This document shows positions 57,337 through 64,000 of a stretch of DNA of 64,000 bases, piece by piece. Under the pieces are notes generated by a model that searched no databases, was not told the DNA's origin, and saw nothing but the letters and a program-made list of their open reading frames with translations. The position numbers and the translations under genes were made by a program. Source of the DNA: Omphiscola glabra (lineage: Eukaryota > Mollusca > Gastropoda > Lymnaeidae); assembly GCA_964017045.1 (NCBI GenBank), contig OZ024794.1, positions 27,729,315 to 27,793,314 of the forward strand, read 5' to 3'. The number at the start of each line of letters is the position of its first letter. Positions within the stretch are counted from its first letter, which is position 1.

Positions 57337-58326
57337 TGTATCAATCTACTGTTTAGAGATGAAGGTATGTGAAGGAAAAGTCTGCCTATTCGAAGGATTT
57401 CTTTTTTTTTTTTTAAATCAGGAATCTGCTTGTATGGGTTTGATTGGCAATGTGGTGGTCCGCAGTGGCGTTTAAGAGCTAGTGCCGCCAGGAAATGGCC
57501 AACATTTTTTCCCCCACAGAAAAACGTCAACTAAAAAAAAAAAGTGGCCTTCCCCCCCTTTCTTTTCTTTTACCCTGGTGTTACGGTAGGAGGTGTATGT
57601 TAAGGTCTCCCATCAGAGTATGTTGACGCTTACGTCTCAGCAAGGGATGAAAACTGCCCACGTTAGAATCAATAAATTAGTGAAATGTAATGAAATGAAA
57701 TGTCTACTAAAACTCTGATTGTGTCTCTGCCCACCCACCCCCCCCCCTTTTTTTTTTTTTTGAAGGCAACATTTTCAGTCATTCTCAAAAAAGCAGCTTT
57801 TCCAAAAGTCACTGTTCCCTGTCCTTGACCCATTACTTATTTGATATTCACGATCAGCATGACATGTCTGATTCTTTTTTTAAAAAAAATAAAAATTATG
57901 TTGTTTTTTTTAATTAAAAGAAATCTCAATAGCTATTTTTAAAAAACCAATTTTTTTTAAAATGCTGCATGCTTGACTGTGAGTGTTTTCAAATGCCTAA
58001 TGGGATTGGAATATGGCAATTTATTCTATGTTATAATTACACACAAGGAATCACGAGGACGTCGATTCAATTAAACGTGTGCTTTGACAGCATGCAGGGC
58101 GTTGTTTTAAGTTCAAGAATCTATAAATAGCTTAGCCAGGTTTCCACGCCGAGGCAATCGAAAGTTCTAAAATAAAGGACCTACACAAGGTGACACACTA
58201 AATAACAAGGTCAACATTAAAATGTGTCCTGACTGCATGAGTTTAATTTTTTTGTATTTGAAACACTTTAAGCACATAAAATGTGGAAAACAATATACAT
58301 AAATTAATTATAAACATATATATATA
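57337..58326. other. No gene seen
   Basis: AT-rich unique sequence with C/T runs near 57740. Nothing recognised. The right edge (58318-58326) is the (TA)-rich target next to the Helitron end. Confidence 0.5.
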
Positions 58327-59090
58327 CTAGCGAGAGCCCGGCATGCGTTGCATGCCACTCAATGAAAAAAGTGTTTGTGTTTTAATTAAGTTTTAAAGTA
58401 ATTTTTAAATAGAAAATATTTATTGTTTTTTTCCGTCTAGTGCGTACACAAATAAATTAGAAGTTTTTTCAACGCGTGAGCATGCAACATATAACTGCCC
58501 ATGTGAGAAGCGTGCATTTTCAAAATTTAGTCCACACACTTGTAGCGATTGATCCACCCAGCAGTAGCTCTGTTTTAAATTATATTTAGATAGCTCAAAT
58601 ATTTATTATTTTTAAAATAAGGCCCCCGGTCCCAAACGTAAAATTTTAAAATGGTTGTACTTATGTCACACACAAACTGAAATGTCGTTTGTATTTGATT
58701 GATTTCTAGCCACCCATGCAATAGCACTGATTGAAATTATATTTGTATAGCTCATATAAGAACAAAATAATTTGGGGCTCCGGCCCGAAAAGGAATATTT
58801 CAAAATGGATAAGCTAATTCAGAAACCATTGGTGCGCACAACAACTTAACAAAGTTTTAACGCAATCGGATGAATGGTATAGGAGCGCATACGAAAATTA
58901 TATTTAGCTCATAAAAGGGGGGAAAAAGAATTTAGGTCCCCATCCCACAACGGATTATTGTAAAATTTGTGTAATAATTCAAAAACATTTGCATTTTTTT
59001 TACAATTCACACAATTTTCATCACTTTGGATTGATGTTATAGAAGCACATACGGGATATACTTATATATGTAAGGATATAGTTTAACGAA
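58327..59090 (-). mobile_element. Helitron 3' end with helicase C-terminus
   Basis: On the minus strand a frame ending near 58415 reads SLQVCGLNFENARFSHGQLY then VACSRVEKTSNLFVYALDGK, K, Q, stop. FSHGQLYVACSRV is the late motif of the Pif1-like helicase carried by Helitrons. About 85 bp further on lies a perfect hairpin, GGCATGC-AAC-GCATGCC, then nine bases and CTAG followed by T. This is the expected Helitron 3' terminus (hairpin, CTRR, insertion between A and T). The terminal base is plus 58327. Upstream on the minus strand (plus 58560-59090) are about three diverged ~190-bp units that share AAATTATATTTAGATAGCTC-like and GG(G/C)CCCGG(T/C)CC segments. The 5' end is not identified. Most of the transposase (Rep) is absent. 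Confidence 0.88.
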
Positions 59091-59120
59091 TTAAGATAAC
59101 TTTTTTGCAATTATTCAAGG

Positions 59121-60085
59121 ATGATCTGTCTGTCTGACTGTCTGTCTCTCTGTCTGTATCTCTGTGATTCTGTCTGTCTCCCTATCTGTCTGTCTCTCTT
59201 TCTGTCTCTCTTTCTGTCTCTCTGTCTGTCTCTCTGTCTCTGCCTGTCTCTATGTCTCTCTGTCTCTCTGTCGCTCTGTCTGTCTCTGTCTATCTCTCTT
59301 TCTCTCTGTCTGTCTGTCTGTTTCTCTGCCGGTCTATATGTCTCTCTGTCTGTCTGTCTCTCTGTCTGTCTCTGTGTCTGTCTCTCTGTCTACATCTCTG
59401 TCTGTCTGTTTGTCTCTCTGACTGTCTCTCTTTCAGTCCCTCCTTCTGTCTCTCTGTCTGTCTGACTGCATGTCTGTTTGTCTGTCTGTTTATCTATCTA
59501 TCTACCTATCTATCTATCATCTACCTATCTACCTATTTACCATCTACGTGCCTGCCTGCCTACCTACCTACCTGCCCACCTACCTACCTACCTAACTATC
59601 TACCAATCCAGCTACTATCTACAGACCTGTTTACCCTCAAAATCTTAAAATCGTACAATTTCATCACAAAATCGTTCAATACATTACCTTAATAGTAAAA
59701 AAAACACTCAGTATATATAATGTATACACATCAAAATCGTACATTGTACGCCAAAATCGTAAGAGTAAACAGGTCCTTATCTATCTACCCATCTTTCTAT
59801 CTATCTACCTATCTCCCTACCTACCTACCTACCTAAATCTACCTACTTACCTACCTACCAACCTACCTGCCTACCTACCAACCTACCTGCCTACCTACCT
59901 TTCTACCTACCTATCTATCCATCCATCCATTCGTCCTCTCACACACACACACACCCTTCCATCCATCCATCCTTTCATCCATCCATCCATCCGTCTAGCT
60001 ATCTTTTATCTACTACTCTATTTATCTATTATCTATCTGTGTATTTGTCTGCCTGTCTGTCTGTCTTTCTATCTCTCTATCTAAT
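59121..60085. repeat. Long (CTGT/CTCT) and (CTAC/CTAT) microsatellites
   Basis: Runs of CTGTCTGTCTCT from 59121 to 59500, then CTACCTAC/CTATCTAT to 59620. After the MITE at 59622-59778, CTACCTAC, CATCCATC and CTATCTAT types continue to about 60085. Tetranucleotide period throughout. The Leu/Ser/Cys-rich plus frames here are artefacts. Confidence 0.95.
59622..59778. mobile_element. MITE within microsatellite (same family as 55376)
   Basis: Begins CAGACCTGTTTACCCTCAAA and ends TAAGAGTAAACAGGTCC; the inverted ends share GACCTGTTTAC. Internal AAAATCGTACA motifs face each other. It matches 55376-55933 without the nested insert. Its position inside a CTAC/CTAT tract hides the target duplication. 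Confidence 0.85.
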
Positions 60086-62239
60086 AAAATCTCTATTTTA
60101 AAATTAAATTTTCACTTGTGTAAAATGATTGGGTCTTGATATCTCTGGGGAGAATTATGAAAATATTTTTATGTTTTGTTAAAGTCATTGATTTTCTTAA
60201 TTGGTTAACATATGTTCATATGTAAAATCAGAATATAGCTTCTTTTTTTACAACTAAAATGTCATTGGATTGAATGATATTGTTATCCAAGTAAAAATGC
60301 ATGAACTCAATTTCCTACCATCGATATAAATGTATCGAAGAAGGTTAATTATTGATCAAATTTATTCTGAGGCTTATCTTGTGCTGCACTGGGCAAAATG
60401 AATGTATAGTGTATAGTGGGCTACACAGAGTTTTAAAAACATAAATAAATCATCCACTCTTTTATTAAATCAGAAATCTTTTAGCTTTGTCTAAATAGGC
60501 AATTCTAACTATGACGTCATTTGCGTGATTATTTAGAACTAATTAATTTTAATTTTATTTCGCCTTATTGACAACGCGCTAAAGAACACACTAACAACAA
60601 CTGATGTTTAGGTTTTCCCGATAAATGTGATTACTGTGTATTTCTTTTGATCATATTTTTTTCTATTTAATTTTTTTTTCATAACTTTTAAACGCATATA
60701 AAATGCTTAAGATAGTTCCTTAGTTGTTTCCTTATATGTATTTGTAATTTATAATAATAATACTTAAACTTTTGCTAAAATAAAAGCGGAAATATAATAT
60801 TTTTTGCACATGTAAATTTATTCGATTTCCGTAAAATAATAGAAAATAACTATGTTTGTTTTTAAGAATCCGAACGTATCAAATATTTTCGGCTCTTTGG
60901 CGTTATGTCCCTATAGCTTATTCTTATATAATATATATATATATATATATATAAATTTATGTATTTATTTATAAAACATTTAAAAAACAACTAAGGTGTG
61001 TGTGTGTGGTGGGGGAGGGGGGTGTTCCGCAATCGGGTGAAAGTAAGGGAGGGTGCTGAGCGGGGGGGGGGGGGGAAGGGGGTCTAATCCTCTTATCATT
61101 AGTCTTTATATAAATTCAAAATGCAGGGTAGCATTTTGGACACATAAATTTTTTTAGTTCTTTCATCATTCTTCACTTTAATCTTAAAGAAACAAGAGAG
61201 ATGCTAGAGGAATTTTGGGTTTTCTTTGAGACGGATCTGACAATACAAATCGGCTGTTTACAAACTTTAAGGCTGTTTTTTATCATAGTTATTTACACTA
61301 TGCTATTTTTTTTCAAACTACGCCATTTAATAGAAAAAAAACAGCTTAAGATAATATCCTGTCATTCTCCCCCCCCCCAACCCGCTTTTGACCACCCTTC
61401 TGTCACCGCTTGCATGATCCATGGTAGAAGACGCGCGTTGGAAATTCATTGTAGCTGTCCGTGTTATTTACTCCTCAAGGGGCGACTGTTGCTGCTGACA
61501 ACCCTTTGAAATGTTGACTTGATGGCTTATCTTCATGCCATGCCATAGAAACCTTACAATGTAAGGTGCCACGCTCACGGCGTTTGATCTGCGCCACACT
61601 TAATGATTTGGGGGGGGGGGGGGGGGCCGTAGCGGCACACTGTTGGATTTTGTAATTGTTCCTTACAGTCCTTAGATTTACGTTTGCTGGTTCAGAACCA
61701 TACCGATGAAACCAATTTTTTTCTGAACTGAACAAAACTGTTTTCTTCCTTTTTAAAAAAAATAATAATAATTTTTCTTTGACATACGGAAATTTTTTTA
61801 TATCCTGGAAAGGTCCTCATCTTAAAAAAAGATGTTATCAGAGAGTGTGGTTGACACCTCTGGCTCCTTTCCCCTCCCCGGCAAATGGCTACGCCACAGA
61901 TTTAGGTTTCAGACCAAGTGACGACTCATTTCCCAAAAAGGCCATGTCACTAAATTGTGACAAGGGTTCTGGAACAAATCTTTTTTTTATTTCATACCAC
62001 TTTTTTTCCCCCTCTTTTCAACAAACCATCAGTGGGAACTAATTTGAGGTTAAGCCCTACAACTGAAACAACAGATCACCACACAGTCTATGAGTTTATG
62101 TACAGCTTATCTTCCAACCAGATTATCTTATGTTTATTTTCTTTTGTTGACGTTCTTATTTTTGCTTATAATATTGTTTTGTTCCTTTTTTGGGGTGGGG
62201 GGGGGGGGGTGTTCATGATTTTTTTTCTCGGTCAATGAG
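60086..62239. other. No gene seen
   Basis: Very AT-rich from 60086 to 60960, with an (AT)n run at about 60927-60952. (GT)n and G runs lie at 60995-61075, then ordinary unique sequence with G/C runs at 61368, 61610 and 62192. Open frames of up to 102 codons show no motif. Confidence 0.5.
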
Positions 62240-62438
62240 ATATTACTTATGTGTCGTGGAGACCGCTTCAACGCTCCCGCGAGAAGACATCAAGTGGTCA
62301 GAGCGACGGCGCCATCACGCTGGAGGGCAATGACCACAAGGGACACGCTGCCGTACCGAGAGCTTATGGTGAATGATGGCGGCCAGAAGCTCCAGACAGT
62401 TACAGGATGGCGTGACTTCTCGTGCGTGAATGTGCAAC
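62240..62438. other. GC-rich block split by an LTR, unassigned
   Basis: About 190 bp with much higher GC than the T-rich sequence before it. The plus frame from 62249 reads on into the LTR, so its last part is not native. Joining across the LTR, all plus frames close soon. On minus, a frame with CNCLELLAAIIHHKLSVRQR then VPCGHCPPA is open for about 50 codons. I recognise no family in either direction. Confidence 0.3.
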
Positions 62439-63164
62439 TGTCACAGAACGGTTGTTACGGAGGAGGGCTCCGGTCCTGACTTATCACTGACTGTATTGAT
62501 GTAGTGGAATTCAGAACATGACCGCTCCTCTCTGTGATTTATATTGTGGGTATCTAGGCGTTGGGGCAGACAAAAATCACAACGCAGACAAATGTAAACT
62601 GAACAACTCCAACTCCAGGTGTCCAGATGATAAAGGATAATATATTTATTACTCAAATAAAATGCTCTTCTATAGTCTTCACTGTCAGCTAACTATATGA
62701 ATCTCTATAAAATCTATGACTGTTCACTGTTTCGTCTCAACTATTCCTAAGTTCCCCAAGTCAACTATCGTCTCCTGATCTCACTTGCAACTATTCCGTA
62801 ACAACTGCTATCTTAGCTCTTTTCTCTCTACTTCCAACTCAACGAACTTCTACCAACCTCTACTAACCTCCATAGTCATGAAGAGTTCTGTCTTATATAC
62901 AGTTCTCTACCTCCTTAGGTGGCCCATTCCTGCCCCTAATTTCCGGTCAATTAAATTTCCCGTCGTTAACCCCAAAATTAGCATGCCAAGTCATGGAAGG
63001 AAACCATCCCTGCGATCTAAAAGATGATAGACTCGATTACCCTTAACCTCGACACCTTTAACAATGCCTTCCCAAAACTAACAGCAGTTTCCGCCCATCC
63101 TATAAGTTACCTTAACAATGGAGCTCTGTCCTGTACCCCCGCCTCAGTCATTTGTGACAGCAAT
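62434..63164 (-). mobile_element. Solo LTR, 721 bp, with 7-bp terminal inverted repeats
   Basis: The body is 62439-63159, beginning TGTCACA and ending TGTGACA (exact inverses). The flanks GCAAC (62434-62438) and GCAAT (63160-63164) agree at 4 of 5. In minus orientation it has a TATA box GTATATAAGA (plus 62891-62900) and, about 245 bp later, AATAAA (plus 62645-62650), the order expected for U3-R-U5. No primer-binding site or gag-pol lies beside it, so it is a solo LTR. It is not similar to the LTR at 49924. Confidence 0.85.
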
Positions 63165-63963
63165 GACCAGGTGCCTGTTGTTGTTGTTTTTTTTTTGGGG
63201 GGTGGGGGTTTGGTTTTTTTTTTTTACTGTCCCCGCCTGGCTTCAAACCTGCTTTGTGTTCAGGTTTCCATACAGTTAACATAAAAAAAAACATCATACA
63301 TAGCGATTGGTGCAAGTGTAATACTATCTGATCTGACGAGAGACTCACCCACCAGGGTCATCATGATGCACATAACAACATATTATGTCGTTCTCCTAAG
63401 GCGTGCAGAGCAGGCAATGCGTTAGGAAGGCCACATGACCTGTTGTCCAGACCTGATTGCGTCGAAGCATCAGTTGTAATACATTTTGAAGTTTGTGATT
63501 TACACCCACAACGAAAAATTATTAAAGAATATACTTTTTAGCTTTTATTTTGTATTTTGTAAGGTTTCAAATCTTTCTATAATGTTCTAATCTAAATATT
63601 CCATTGTTCGCCAGACTTTAGTCTAGATGAGCCATTCGCGACATTTCAAGTATTTATTCATTCTTTGTAAAAAATGAATAATTTATCATCAATAATTTTG
63701 CATTTTTATTTTATTAAGACGTATTCATGAATCATTTTTTATAAGCGACCAATCACAAACGTTGAAATAAGTTTGAGATATAGCTTTTTATCCCAGACCT
63801 GCTTACCCCTGGCTTAGTGTCACAGTAGTTTTTCAGCTCTCAAAAACGTAGTTAAAAGAGTACTTTTGTCAATTTTGGGTGTGGGATGGGGGTCTGGTTT
63901 GCAATCAACATACACGCTGTGTAAGGAAATCCACTCAACTGCTTATGTAAGTTAACACAAATA
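63165..63963. other. No gene seen
   Basis: T/G runs at 63180-63230, then AT-rich unique sequence. Nothing recognised. Confidence 0.5.
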
Positions 63964-64000
63964 CAGAGGCGTAGCGTAGGGGGCAGGGGGTACAGATGTA
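63964..64000. mobile_element. hAT-type MITE, CAGAGGCGTAG family (copy 3, cut by window end)
   Basis: CAGAGGCGTAGCGTAGG followed by GGGCAGGGGGTACAGATGTA matches the left 37 bp of the element at 45445 with very few differences. The rest lies outside the window. Confidence 0.88.

Noticed and set aside
59121..59692. Leu/Ser/Cys-rich hydrophobic frames of up to 146 codons
   Set aside because: Products of the CTGT/CTCT/CTAC microsatellites.

Overview
This window looks like non-coding animal DNA, most probably from an invertebrate and perhaps a gastropod mollusc. I found no intact host gene. The evidence is eukaryotic: APE-type LINE fragments, a tRNA-derived SINE, many short hAT-type inverted-repeat elements with 8-bp target duplications, a Helitron end, solo LTRs and very many minisatellites. 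The gastropod suggestion is an inference from the mobile-element mix. It includes a SPIN-like hAT element; SPIN is known from tetrapods and, from memory, from a pond snail and a triatomine bug.

Tandem repeats dominate. About 35 arrays with mostly unrelated units of 15-66 bp, plus one 197-bp duplication and several microsatellites, cover roughly a quarter of the window by my tally. The largest are a 59-bp satellite (26.17-27.54 kb), a 20-bp array (51.23-52.24 kb) and a 32-bp array (0.50-1.45 kb). Most long open reading frames here are by-products of these arrays.

Between the arrays lies a layered set of decayed mobile elements. 5.2-5.9 kb: an antisense LINE remnant beside a hAT MITE. 9.7 kb: a hAT MITE. 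16.1-17.1 kb: a complete SINE with target duplications, then a LINE 3' end inserted in a 43-bp array. 21.4-24.5 kb: two hAT MITEs and a foldback element. 31.8-34.8 kb: the largest LINE, 5'-truncated and frameshifted, with endonuclease, reverse transcriptase and C2H2 parts. 36.0-38.2 kb: the SPIN-like element and two more MITEs. 39.9-41.3 kb: a solo LTR and a CR1/L2-type 3' end. 44.8-48.7 kb: three MITEs. 49.9-51.1 kb: a 1.19-kb solo LTR. 52.8-53.8 kb: a half foldback joined to an antisense CR1/L2 fragment. 55.4-57.3 kb: one MITE nested in another, then a further MITE. 58.3-59.1 kb: a Helitron 3' end with the helicase C-terminus. 62.4-63.2 kb: a 721-bp solo LTR splitting a GC-rich block. The window ends inside another MITE.

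The elements interact. The SINE and the 31.8-kb LINE share a 3' tail, which suggests the SINE used that LINE's machinery. The only possible host coding pieces are three weak exon-like stretches (47.2-47.4, 56.7-56.9 and 62.25-62.44 kb), which I do not assign. I saw no functional tRNA, rRNA, CRISPR array, operon or viral gene. Coordinates of repeat edges are approximate; those of elements with target duplications are base-exact as read by eye.
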